Assembly: GCA_020747015.1 (NCBI GenBank)
Contig: JAGTJM010000070.1
Location: 100,981-164,980, forward strand
Direction of reading: 5' to 3'
DNA from: Pyrenochaeta sp. MPI-SDFR-AT-0127
Taxonomy: Eukaryota > Ascomycota > Dothideomycetes > Pleosporales > Cucurbitariaceae
DNA length: 64,000 nt
How positions within the stretch are numbered: the stretch's first letter is position 1; the number at the start of each line of letters is the position of its first letter. Both the position numbers and the translations under genes were made by a program. The notes beneath the pieces were generated by a model. That model searched no databases and was not told the origin of the DNA. It saw only the letters and a list, made by a program, of their open reading frames with translations. Of the stretch, positions 35,412 through 46,380 are shown piece after piece.

Positions 35412-37772
35412 GCAACGACATTAACGCGCCGATCAAGTCATTGCCCCCTCAAAGATCCACAAACAGTAGGGACAGCTTCGCGGATCGCTCGCCATCCGTG
35501 GCCCTAAAGATTGCGTTCCTCGCGATACAAATACAGCTAGAAACCACTCACGCGCCATGACTGACCTGTTCCGTCTGCAAAGCGCCGCTGTGAGCGTGGA
35601 GGACATACCATATGGACGTCAAGCCAGTTCCGAAGACCAGTTGATGGACAGGGATGATATGAATCAGATTGTGAGATGTACAGGTGCAACCGCATACTAC
35701 GTAGCAAGGCTATGACTAGTGGGTTCGAATTCAGTTCAAAATGAAAGCGTATTACATTGTACAGTGATCTTGATCATCAAACACTCCTTACTGGCAAGCA
35801 TATCGAACTGGAGAGATTGTTTTCCACGTGACATCGCCGACGCTAAGTCAACACTGTACTAGTGCCATCCGGAAAATTCGGCGCCAAGGTCCGAGTGCCT
35901 TTGACTTTTCTCAATCGAACCTGCAGAACTTCTCTCTTACACTCACAACTACTGATGCCTATATGTGGGCAACGCCACCACAGTCTGTTACATTCGCAAT
36001 GATAATCTGAACTAACTGCTAGTGAGCTTACCGTCGTCGTCAGCATTGAATATATTAGGTACGTTTGCTCGACTCCCAACATCCCACGTCTACATGATGA
36101 TACACAAAGCCAAATTCAAACTAGAGTCTTTGACCTTTCGAGGAATGAAACTCTTGCTTGCACGTCAGTCTGAAATACATGACTGCTTCTACGATCGTGT
36201 TGCGCGATTTCCATTAAAAGCACGTTGCTAACTTTTGTTGTTTTAATAGGACAAAAGGGAATGACGCCTTGTACAAATGGGAGTTGCATTTCTTCCCACT
36301 TACCTAATGAGCACCATGCGTGGAATCAAGCAATAGAAATCGTACGTATTGATCTTATTACCTCGTCCATACCCCTCCGATGATGATCTGTTGTGCTACG
36401 GCACGCTGGAAATTACCGACCAAGACTTCGGTCTGTGCCGATAAATTATGGCTGTTTCTGATACAAATCTTGCCCAAGTTGATTCCTCTTTCCCTTAGAA
36501 GATCTTTGCTAATTGTCAGCTTTCTTGCAGGTTCTCGATTGAGACGTCACAGCCTCAGAGTTCAACCTTTTTGGTATGCACCTCCTTGTCCTCCGACCAG
36601 AGCTTGAAAATACCATGATGATACGGCACTGGGCTCCGAAAATTCTTGACGGATGCGCCTTTCATGGCAGGCCTCAGAAACCTCGCCGACTGATCTTGTT
36701 TTACCGCCACACAAAATGCAACTCGGTACAGCTGGACTTGCACTGATTTACTGCAGCTTTCGCTGCATTCCTGCCGTGTACTCTTTCGAGTATCTTTCCG
36801 GTAAGCATTCTTCTTTTCGTCCAATGTGGAAATGATGCGAACTTGATGACGAGTCCGATGGGTTTACCCCGATGACGACTCAATCAAAATTTACCATTCA
36901 TGCCAACTGATCCAACGCCATTCGTTGTTATTATTCCTTATGATGACTCGAAATCATTGCTGACAAAGAAATCAGACCGTAATTATCAAAATATCTCCAA
37001 GAGGTACGCCCATACATTCCTTCCCCTTTGCAATGATGAAGTGACGCACAAAAGACAAGCATATGTCCAAGCTCCTTGCAACGACGATACCAGTCATGAC
37101 TGACCGCAATTATACTAGTGTTTGGTTTTGCAGTTTTTGGTGGCGCTAACTAATAAATCTTAGGACCTAATCTATCAAAGAAAATGTTTAGCTCTCCGTA
37201 TGCCGTAAGTCAATCCACATTTCTTCACATCCTTCACTTCACGAGATGAACGTTTAACTTATCACGACGGTCTACCGAGCTACGGCTATGGTGATAATTG
37301 CCTGTGACAGGGCGAGTTTCTGATTACATTTTCCGTAGAATTTGCCATGCCTGTCGTACCTAAATATGAGCCACTGACTGTGCATCAGACAAGCAACAAT
37401 CTGGTGCATCGGTGCCTTAAATAACTCCAATACTTAGAAAAAAATGTTGGTCACTATAGACTATGCTTGTCGAGCCAGTCACTAAGCATTCAGTCATGGT
37501 GAGAGCGATGCACTACTCATCCTCGGCATCATATTTGGCTATCCTCAACAGTCGTTTATTTGCCTTGCCCAGAGGCTCCCAGTCCGATAAACAGCTCTAC
37601 AACATAACCTATAACTACCGAAGGTAACCTAATTGTAATGTCATCTTCTCAAGAACCCGATGCATCGCGTCGACCACGGCCCATAAATAGCAACCTATCA
37701 CATTATTTCCTGAACCGTGTACCAATACACAATTCTTGCAGCATTTGCTTCTTTTGTATTTTGCATCATTGC
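35412..37772. other. 2.4-kb interval without a supported gene
   Basis: Base composition drifts toward AT. Open frames are short and unrelated to any family I know. Probably decayed sequence. Confidence 0.45.
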
Positions 37773-38101
37773 TTAATACAGTCCAATCGTAATATCTCCT
37801 CGAATTCTTGCCGTCAAGTGAATTTCTGCCTCGATGTCCAATTTGATACCAAGTAGCAATGCTGCATCTTTCAGCTTGCCATTGTCGTCCACAGGCCCTT
37901 TGACGATGTTTCCAGCAGGACGGTTGAGGTTTCCAGAGGATGGCACAGGCGCGGCGTTACTAGAAATCTTGCGACCTCCAGAGGCCTGGCCATCGCTATC
38001 CGTGTCAGAAGTGTAGCCCGTCGGGCGGATAGTGGAGTTGCTGTTCATGATCAGAAAATGGACGAATTACCTCAAGTTTAGGTTACTTACACTGTGGACA
38101 T
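37773..38101 (-). CDS. Small 92-residue protein, function unknown
   Basis: Model: exon 1 is 38101-38091 (11 nt, MST plus two bases) and exon 2 is 38040-37773. The 50-nt intron has a consensus GTAAGT donor and an AACAG acceptor, giving 92 aa. Without the first exon, translation could start at the ATG at 38048 with 91 residues. The N-terminal half is Ser/Thr/Gly/Asp-rich and probably disordered (TSDTDSDGQASGGRK). The C-terminal ~35 residues are ordered-looking amphipathic beta (LGIKLDIEAEIHLTARIRG, then DITIGLY-stop). This terminal pattern of alternating hydrophobic/acidic residues ending in G-D-x-x-x-G-L resembles small uncharacterised proteins common in Pezizomycotina (recollection, not a search). 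No signal peptide or membrane segment. Confidence 0.55.
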
Positions 38102-39119
38102 TTTGGTGGTACGTAGTATCGTGAAATATTGAGGTACTAGGTTATGTGGTGTATGGGCTTGTTAGAAAGATTAAGCACGTAGTTGCTTCCTGAACGTCTG
38201 TTCGGTAGGAATTGTATGGAGAGGCAGAGGAAGTGATCTGGCTTTCACAATGTTGCTAGGAGCCTGGTTAAATATCTCAACTGTGATTAAGCATCAACAC
38301 AGTTGCATCAACCCCTTCGTGTCTTCCAATATGTCGCTTACTTATCGAAACCATCCTCGTGGCAATTTTGGGTTTCGAACTGTATCATGGTTCGAGACTC
38401 GTACCAACCTTATTGCCAAAATAGTCTTTTAGGTTAGAATTTCGTGTGGAGCGATTGAAGTTTGGATCTAACTTCGTTGTGATGGGTCGCTTCAGGTGAT
38501 TCCATGTCTGATGGTCAGGCCCACGTGAAGATGAAACAGATAGGGGAATAGAAGGCCGGGCCAATTGTCTCACATCTAGAAATCATTCTACATTCTCGAC
38601 TGAGCATCAGGCCATTTGTATATGAGACATCAAGAATGAGTGCCAACTTTGTTGCGCGATGGGCTTCGGTGGCGCTCTTACTGTCTGCGTGCAAGTGCCA
38701 TGCGACTCATTGTCTCATGCAGGAGTCGCCCCTTTGGGGTCAATTCATGATGACTACCAACAAACTTGTTAGGCACCTCGGGATTATATTCGGGGCACAT
38801 CCTTGCCCATTCGGATAGAACAATATCTCACCATCTTAACACCTAGAAGACATATTCAACTCTTGAAAGCGCTAGTAGCATTCTCTTCGCTGTCTGAAAC
38901 TTGTGAGGGATTTCGTCTGCCACCAAGGTTCTAGGCCAGGATCTCAGGATCAATGGATACACAGCTTGGCAGGGACCCTATGGTGCAGGATATCGCCCAC
39001 ATTCGGCGCCGTCTGTCTCTCTGAAAAAGGTCCGACATAGGTCCACCTACTCCTTCTGCGGGAATACAACAGACATCTGCAAATCCAGCATATCCACGCA
39101 TAATATTCCATACTTCGAT
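38102..39119. other. Intergenic, about 1 kb
   Basis: This is promoter space for the 92-aa gene (left) and the 701-aa gene (right). No gene is supported. A 60-codon frame at 38636 with a hydrophobic start was considered and rejected. Confidence 0.45.
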
Positions 39120-41225
39120 ATGGTTTTGTCCATCATCATCGCTACCATCACCGCACCTGGATTACTTGGCAGCCAGGAAGCCATCCGACAGTCTCAAGCG
39201 AAAGAAAAGAAAGAAGAGCACCGCGCTCGCCGATGCAATCTCATTGCAACATGCATTAAATCATCTTTACGTAGCCGAGAAGTCAACGGACGGCCTATTG
39301 TCCTGTACAATGGAAAGTTATGGGTTGACACCGGTACTGAAGACGGCAGTCCGTTTGGACACCCTTACGCAGGGTATTTTTTACCGTACCCTGATTCAAA
39401 GCACGAGGGACTTGTCACGACTATCACGAGCGTCGCGCCAATCATGAACTGGGTCTACGTCGATAAAATTACACAGGAACTCAAATATGGGGTGAGGGCT
39501 GATGCTCAGCCTAATCTAACGGGGCCATTCGATTGTACACGGCAAGATCGACGATTGACTTTCGACGGCTGGGAAGGATGGTGTGCTGTAGAAGAATCAC
39601 CAAGTCTCTGGGCGCTATACTTTGATGTGAGTGATGATGGTTTGAAGTCCAAACTTGCCACAGGCACAAGAGTACTTGAGTTGGAACTGAGTAGAAAGGA
39701 GGTCAGGTTCAAGAAGGAGCCGGGAGAAAGACACGAAGATCAAACTACGAAGCGAGCTGCCAATTTGCATGAAGATTCGCCCGCTGGCCAACCACTTCCA
39801 GTAGAGGTGCTGACGCAACAGCCTGGAGTGTTTGATAATCAGTCACATACGAAGCCAGTCGCATCCGAAGCTTTCAAAATACCACAATCTATCTTCAATG
39901 ATCAGCAGCCTCTAAACATCCCAAAGACGATCTTTGGAGGATTGTCACCTACGGCAGAGCCATTGAATCCACGACCAAGTGCGCCGAAGACGCCACCGCC
40001 AGCATACGCAACCACCCTACGCCCAGGCATACCATCACAATCATCAATCACGAGGAGTAGAGACGAGTCTTTCCTAGAGCCCTCCGCTTCACCAAACCCC
40101 AAGCACAACGACGACCCACACCCTCACATGCGACCTGAAATCACGCCTGCAAATTTCTTGATCACGTCAAGTCAACGAGAATCATTACCTCTACAAGCAC
40201 CACTACAGTCCCCGTTCGGCAATGAACAAAGCACCACCCGCACTCTTAACAGAGATAGCGACAAACGAGCGCTGAGTCAAGCTCACTTGTTTGAAGCAAT
40301 GATTCCAGCAAATGAGCCAAGCATTGGAATAAAAACAGGGAAGCGCAAATCCATATCCCGACACAGTAATAACACGCATCCTTCTTCAGAAATTCCAAGT
40401 GAGAGCTACGGATCATCCGAGAAAATCCCAGCGGAAACTAGAACCTCAGCGTCCTGGGCGCTTGCAGGATCGCAGCGAAAGAAAGATATGTCACACTCTC
40501 AAGCCACGATTGCCCCTGGTATTTCGAGGAAGATCTCTGGTGTACAGCAAATTAAGGCAGCTACACTGCAAAGGAACCCCTCGGTCGTCGCCAACCATGT
40601 AGCATTCGGAACAAAACTACCGGAAGCTAAGAAACCCTCCGAATCACAACGGTTCAAAGGACCCAAGATATCGCCGTCACTGCGAGGCACCGTTGAGCGA
40701 TATTCACCTATGCCTTTGAGCCAAACTTCAGGTGAACTTCGTCCGAGACAAGTACCTCAACCCGACAAGCCTTTTCTTGATGTTGTTGAACCAGTCCAGT
40801 CTACGACCACCTCAACTCAGATGAACAAAGACTCAGCTCCCAGATCGCTGGCGGCGACCATGACAAGTGGAACAAGTAATCGAGTAATGACACGTCGAAT
40901 GAACGAATATGGGAGTAGGAGTTCATCTAATTCTGCCAGACTGATTGCTTCGCGAGATAAAGGAGGAAGTACAACTGCGAAGAAGACAGTATCGACTCTG
41001 TTCCAAGAACTCGATGACATGTTAGATCAGGACGAAAATACTCGCGTGGTAAACACCGCTAATGGTAAAATGAGGGATGTTGAGACTATTTCTGTGTCAA
41101 GGAAGAGAAAAAGTATGTCAGAATTCAAGCCAAACGACCCTCCCGCGAGTGGTAATAGGCCACAAACCACTGTAAGAGAGGCCACGAAGAGAGGGGGGGA
41201 AGATATCAGAGTGCTTAGAAGATAA
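39120..41225 (+). CDS. 701-residue orphan-family protein, function unknown
   Basis: A single open frame with no intron. The N-terminal ~200 residues look globular. A short hydrophobic start (MVLSIIIATITAPGLLGS) is followed by a basic helix, then a compact domain with NGRPIVLYNGKLWVDT, HPYAGYFLPYP, NWVYVDKITQELKYGVR, LTFDGWEGWCAVEE and LWALYFDVSDDGLKSKL. I recall similar domains in many uncharacterised Pezizomycotina proteins, often multicopy, but know no function. Residues ~220-700 are Ser/Pro/Thr/Lys-rich, low in hydrophobics and probably disordered, with basic stretches (SRKRKSMSEF). The hydrophobic start is followed closely by many charges, so it is more likely an anchor than a cleaved signal. 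Confidence 0.75.
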   Translation: MVLSIIIATITAPGLLGSQEAIRQSQAKEKKEEHRARRCNLIATCIKSSLRSREVNGRPIVLYNGKLWVDTGTEDGSPFGHPYAGYFLPYPDSKHEGLVTTITSVAPIMNWVYVDKITQELKYGVRADAQPNLTGPFDCTRQDRRLTFDGWEGWCAVEESPSLWALYFDVSDDGLKSKLATGTRVLELELSRKEVRFKKEPGERHEDQTTKRAANLHEDSPAGQPLPVEVLTQQPGVFDNQSHTKPVASEAFKIPQSIFNDQQPLNIPKTIFGGLSPTAEPLNPRPSAPKTPPPAYATTLRPGIPSQSSITRSRDESFLEPSASPNPKHNDDPHPHMRPEITPANFLITSSQRESLPLQAPLQSPFGNEQSTTRTLNRDSDKRALSQAHLFEAMIPANEPSIGIKTGKRKSISRHSNNTHPSSEIPSESYGSSEKIPAETRTSASWALAGSQRKKDMSHSQATIAPGISRKISGVQQIKAATLQRNPSVVANHVAFGTKLPEAKKPSESQRFKGPKISPSLRGTVERYSPMPLSQTSGELRPRQVPQPDKPFLDVVEPVQSTTTSTQMNKDSAPRSLAATMTSGTSNRVMTRRMNEYGSRSSSNSARLIASRDKGGSTTAKKTVSTLFQELDDMLDQDENTRVVNTANGKMRDVETISVSRKRKSMSEFKPNDPPASGNRPQTTVREATKRGGEDIRVLRR

Positions 41226-42018
41226 TTGTACCTGAATTTTGACTTAGTCCTGCTAAAGGTCATCTTCGTACTGTGGCGTGTCTATGGATAAATTGTGAGA
41301 ATGTAGACCCCTCGGCCACTCACTTCAATTTTCAGGGTCTTTTCAGTGTTGGCTTTGTCGTCACGCAGCGCAGGAGTAGTAAGTTGATATAATACCTAAA
41401 AATAGGGTATTTGCCTTCTGATTCGATCTGTGCGATCTATGGATTACGTAATCACGATATTTCCGTGCTAAGAAATGGAGGCGGAATAATAGGGTAATTC
41501 CACTAAATATCCCCTGTGAATTGACATTCGCCCTGCCGTCTTGTCTCTTTGATGACTTCATTTTGGCACAGCGAACCTCAATAAAAATTACTTGAGGCCG
41601 AATGATCGGCATATGTTTCAGCATACGTGATTACATCTGTGCGTGCAACGCATGTAACCGCTTCAGATGTGAGACTCGACCCACTCTCGACTGATATGTC
41701 CACTACGGTCGCTATGTCTACGCCCTGGCGTGTATGATAACTTGTCGCAAATTTAATGGATCATGCAACCATGAGGCTTCCAATTCCTGCCTGTACGAAT
41801 GAAGGAGGAGGATGTAGAGCTTAATGTATCAAGTGTGTAGGTCTGTGGGATGGCTTGAACATTACCAGTCGTTCCGCAATCTTCAGAGGATCCCTATTAA
41901 CTTCTGATGGCTCCGGAGCATGATCGAGGGTTCTCAAAAAATCTATTGATTTAAGATATTATTCCAAATTCTTTGTTGGAAGGAACTGACGCTCGTATGC
42001 AAATTTCACCAAATCATA
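41226..42018. other. Intergenic, about 0.8 kb
   Basis: No gene is supported. A C-x-C-x2-C-like peptide can be read near 41640 but is interrupted at once (see rejected items). Confidence 0.45.
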
Positions 42019-43295
42019 ATGGACGCCTCTACTCGACTGTATGCCAGATTGGGCGAGATTCCAGAGGACTCGAGTAGCCCAGAAAGCTTAGATGATCTAC
42101 TCGTGTGTGCATTTGGGGCCTTTGAGCGGTACTATCTCTGTTGGAAGACCAGAGGTGGCGATTATCGACAAGGTAAGTACGCGCGATATTATTCTCAAGT
42201 TCACTTCTCTGACATGACATAGACGGATATAATCTCCCTCCCGCACTCAAGAACTGGCTATACACTGCCGATTCGCCTAGAGATTTTGATTCCCTTCAAG
42301 TCGTGTTTGGTCGTGGTGAAGAGTATTTTGCATCCGACAAGTACGGAAAGATAGAATACAAAGAACCGGAAGCCAAGACGCTGACCGAAGACGAGGAGAG
42401 GTCCGAAAAGTTGGCGCTGAGGAGATCAAGGACTGTTTCCTTCTTACGTCCTTGGTCAGAACCCAACACAAGGTTCGACTGCACGACCCCTGTGGTGAGT
42501 GCGAGCAGACGGACGTTGTCCTTGACATCTGAGCGACTGTCTCGACCACCTAGTTTGTCATACTCTAGAACGAACTCTGATGCTTCGATCATATCACAAC
42601 CAACGGAAGAATCCGAAGAGGCGTCATTTTATCGCTCAGAGTCTCCAGCGATTCTCGCCTCCCAAGGGGTAGCGCTCGACTCTTGTGACAATGACTTCAA
42701 AAAGAAGACAAATTCACCACAGATTAGTCATAGAATGCCCGCCGTAAGATCCGATATAAATCTGAAGCGGGAATCAACGATCACAACATCACGCACCAAC
42801 CCCTCCTTTATGGCACCCATGCGTGTGGCAAGCCAGCAAAATACGCTCGATATATCCCCCAGGCAGCGCGTACCCTCAGCAGAGCAAACTTACTCTCAAT
42901 CGATGTTCAGAAGTAATTCGCCTTCCCAAAATACCTCCCTTTGTACATGTGGGTTTCACAAGTCTTCAATGAAATCGAACGCATTTCCTACCTATTCCGA
43001 TGCGAGCGTCCAAACCGATCTTCGTTCAGTGTCACCACAGCCTGCTCTTCCTGTTGGTACACATGTTTCTTCGGATCTGCCCATGAACCTAGATCAGGGC
43101 ATATTATCTCATGAGAACAAGGTGCCAGTATCACTGGAGAGTAGCTCAGTAAATCCAGTGTTTATGGGTCGAATGATGGATTACTTTAGCATGCCAGGAT
43201 ACCAACTGGGTGATTGTCTGATGAGTGGGTATCACCTTTCCAAGTCGTTTAACTATGACTATAAAGACAAGTTCGGTAACGAGACGTTATTGTAG
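42019..43295 (+). CDS. 408-residue orphan-family protein, function unknown
   Basis: Exons are 42019-42172 and 42223-43295; the intron is 50 nt, GTAAGT...ATAG, phase 1. The N-terminal ~110 residues form a recognisable unit: CAFGAFERYYLCWKT, then across the splice RQDGYNLPPALKNWLYT, then FDSLQVVFGRGEEYFASD and GKIEYKEPE. I recall this unit from uncharacterised Pezizomycotina proteins. The rest is Ser/Thr-rich and probably disordered, with several R-x-x-S sites and a short CTCGFHKSSMKS stretch. No signal peptide or membrane segment. It lies next to the 701-aa orphan-family gene in the same orientation, but the two do not look homologous. Confidence 0.75.
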
Positions 43296-44333
43296 AATGT
43301 GCAGATACCATAAATATGACGTAATTTCACTGTGAGATATAGGTGCAAATACAACTAGCTTATCTATTAGCCTAGCGCACTTGAAAGGCGGCAAAGTACC
43401 TATCCTTCGACCAACCACGCACTTCGAATCTTGATAAGTCAGGTTCCATGATCTTAATTTAGCATCACTGCTAAATAATTAGTGCCATTTAGAAAGCCAA
43501 ACTTTGTGTTGATTTCACGCATGTTGGCTGAGCTTGAATGTTAGACCGTGGCTGGAATGACTTTTGTGTAACGCATTCTATATAAAGTGCGATCATCGTA
43601 TTCTGACAAGATAACTTTGCTCTTGCTAGTTCTCTCGTATATCAGCAGGATGGCTCCCTCATCGCGTCAATCAAACAGAACAGGTAAAACTGATTGGTGC
43701 TCTCCTCCATATCTAGAACAAAATGCTAGCCTGTAATTTGCAAAAACTATATATACTTTTTGTACTTTAGTGACCATTCTAAGCCTTACTATAATATATA
43801 AGAAATAAAAAATAGTAAAGTGAAGAAAGTATGAAAGGTATTTTACGTCACGGGGATGCGCACAGAGAGATGTCGTCCACGGTGTGAACTCATGTTTCGT
43901 ATCAAGCGTCAATTGCTCAGTGCACTGAAGGACTTTGGCTACCGACCAAACGATATAACTCGTGGAATCAAACTTCTCCAAATTCCTCTCTTCATCTAAA
44001 GTCTTATGAATTCATCTTGCGTGAAGAATGTTTCGCCAAATACGCCTATTGGTGGAAAGAAAACACCAAAGCGGTGCTCGCTTAGTTAATTGCTTGTCTT
44101 CTTCCTCATACACTCTTTTGCCCCAATAGCAGGATCGTGACAGGACGCGAAGTGCGCATACTCTTAGTATTCTTCCGGAATGTGTACTTGGCTGTTTGCT
44201 CTAGTCCTACAAAAGGCCCTCTATATAGCCCGACATTTGCACATCATCACCATAATCTTTGACTGCAAACGGGTTAGCCACACCAACGTATCAACTCGTG
44301 GTCTTAAACTCTTAAACTCTGAATGCACTAACA
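43296..44333. other. Intergenic with a possible orphan first exon
   Basis: This is a 1-kb spacer before the second pectate lyase. TATATAAAG at 43579-43587 is followed by an ATG at 43649 that opens MAPSSRQSNRT and then a GTAAAA donor-like site at 43682. No second exon could be found, so this may be the remnant of a deleted gene. The rest is featureless. Confidence 0.3.
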
Positions 44334-45302
44334 ATGCATTTCCTCACAATCTTTCTGCCTTTGATTGTTCCTATTGCAACTGCCCAAGTTACCACTCGTA
44401 CTACAACCACCAGCACACGTCGCACCACCACAACCACGCGCGCCACGTCCACATCCTCTATCAAATGGCAAGTATCCGGCGGCGTATCCTGCCCTCACCC
44501 CTCTGTGACGACAGCCTGGCCCACACCCACAGGATCAACATCTCTCCCGACATTCTCTCTCATTCCTGCGAACGCTGTCTTTGATGGTAAGATGGCCCTC
44601 TACGACCGTGCGGGTAGTCCAGGGGCGTGTAAGGGACAGACAGAAGGTGATGAAGATGGCGCGGTGTTTGTGCTAGAGGATGGCGCGACGTTGAGAAACG
44701 TAGTGATTGGGAAAGATCAAGCAGAGGGAATCCACTGTCGCGGAGCTTGCAGGCTCGAGAACGTTTGGTGGGATGATGTGTGTGAGGATGCAGCTACATT
44801 TAAAGGTAGCGGAATAAGATACGTCGTTGGAGGGGGAGCGAAAGATGCGAGTGATAAAATTTTTCAACATAATGGTAGGTGTCTGGCGGCTGGCGGCAGG
44901 CGGCAAAGTAAGCTATGGAAACTGGAACTAACAGAGGGTTACAGGCGAAGGCTGGCTATACATCGACGGCTTCTACGCAAATAAGTTCGGCAAGTTTTAT
45001 CGCAGCTGTGGAAACTGTTCGCAGCAATTTCAACGCCACGTCAACATCACCAACTTCGTGGGAATTGGTAGCGTCATAAGTGAGTCTATGCCATAAGTCA
45101 CCTGTTCTTGTGTGTACTAAAGGAACTAGTTGGTGTGAATCAGAACTACGGTGACACAGCAGAATTATCCAACTATTGTCTTGCTAAAATTGGGGTTGTG
45201 TGTACCAGATACAATGGCTGTGTCAAGCCATGTGAAGCAGGCGAGGTTGGGGAGGGTGCGCTTGCTCCATACTGCAAGATCAATGGACAAGACTGGTCCT
45301 AG
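44334..45302 (+). CDS. Secreted pectate lyase, polysaccharide lyase family 3 (second copy type)
   Basis: An extracellular pectin lyase of family PL3. Exons are 44334-44874, 44945-45079 and 45130-45302; introns are 70 and 50 nt, GT-AG, giving 282 aa. Signal peptide MHFLTIFLPLIVPIATA is followed by a Thr/Arg-rich segment (residues ~19-42, mostly T) and then the catalytic domain. Landmarks are EGDEDGAVFVLEDGATL, NVVIGKDQAEGIHC, CRLENVWWDDVCEDAATF, SDKIFQHNG, FYRSCGNC and GVNQNYGDTAEL. The C-terminal 50 residues carry five cysteines (YCLAKIGVVCTRYNGCVKPC...YC). Compared with the PL3 at 19.7 kb it lacks that gene's two introns and has two at other points (after QHNG and before IGVNQNYGD), so the two are not recent duplicates. 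Confidence 0.95.
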
Positions 45303-45654
45303 GGCGTGCTATTAGCATTGTTGGTTTTTCTGTTACCGATATTCAGTATATAGATACTGGGGTCACGATGGTATATATTGACGCTACAAAAACGCCAAAT
45401 ATCAGTCCATCGATAAAAGCATGCCTGACTACCTACTATAACGCTAATTTCAATTCGGTCTTGGTAAGATTATTTACCTACTTGCTTAGACCAGCTCTTA
45501 TAGTAGTACTTTAATAGAGCCCCGTGTGCATGTTGCCAAAGATTAGGTATCACTGAACACTCGGCGACTGATGTTGGTTTACTGATGACAACTGGAGGTT
45601 GCTTTGAAACGCTGGGCTTCCGACAAACTTTGGTAATACATTATCCAAGCGCTC

Positions 45655-46380
45655 AATAACTAAACCATCTCCTTTGTACTGCCGACTATAAAGCTGTGGC
45701 CAATTCGGACATCTGCATTCTTGATGAGTACGACATCAGCTATCTCCAGAACAAGGGCGTGTTCATATTACCCCGGGCGAGATTTGATATGTCAAACACC
45801 CTAAATGTGTTAAATGGCTTCGCTGCCACGATTCATGGTTTGGATATGTTTAAAGATTATTTCCAATACACTCTTCCTATGCACCCGTGATTGGCCTTGA
45901 TGTGTTCCAACGGCATTTCAGCCAGGAGGAGAATTCCACTTTTCTCATTCAAGCTTGCTATCGTTACCCTGCATGCAAGCAAGGTGCCTGTCAGGCAAAC
46001 CGGCTGTGCGGATCAAGTGACTGCACAGAATACTTGCTATTGCCGAGTTGCCATGCATCACGATCTTAATTTTGAAAAGCTAGCTCGTTATGTTACAAGG
46101 CTCACTCTTGCTTGGCACGCTGCGGGGGTCATAATTCAGCGACAATGACTATTCCTGAGTGTGCAACGCTGTCCGAATTGTCCCTCGAACGGGTCTCAAC
46201 AAGAAGTAAGCATTGTCCTTATACAACCTAGGATAAAGCCATGTAGCAGATATTGATCACGTATTATGGCGTAGACGCATTACCGGTGAGCTTGGCGTGA
46301 ACTTCTATGTGCTCTTGAAGCGCATCTGGTGAACGCTCTATCTGAGCCATGGCATATGGTCCTTCTCATAGAACATCTAT
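45655..46380 (+). pseudogene. Decayed fungal-specific transcription-factor domain (Zn2Cys6 type)
   Basis: Fragments of the middle homology (fungal_trans) domain can be read in order but in different frames with stops. The first is DICILDEYDISYLQNKGVFI at ~45703-45765, like the D-I-x-Y-L-x-x-K-G-A/V-F start of the domain. NSTFLIQA follows at ~45930. Next come GCADQVTAQNTCYCRVAM and HHDLNFEKLARYVTRLTLAW (~46000-46115), like the segment of this domain with aromatic/basic residues followed by D-x-x-x-E. KRIW followed by a stop lies near 46312-46330, where the family has K-R-I-W-W. No Zn2Cys6 finger is seen upstream. I read it as a dead gene of the cutinase-factor-like type; the subfamily is a guess. 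Confidence 0.6.

Noticed and set aside
35722..35732. GGTTCGAATTC, like a tRNA B box
   Set aside because: No A box at the right distance and no acceptor stem or cloverleaf could be paired around it.
38636..38818. 60-codon frame starting MSANFVARWASVALLLSACK, like a small secreted cysteine-containing protein
   Set aside because: One short frame in AT-richer DNA with no supporting promoter, splice or homology signal; chance is likely. RNA-seq would settle it.
41638..41690. Peptide CACNACNRFRC resembling a Zn2Cys6 finger
   Set aside because: Spacing is wrong (four instead of six residues before the third Cys) and a stop follows within a few codons. No adjoining domain remains.
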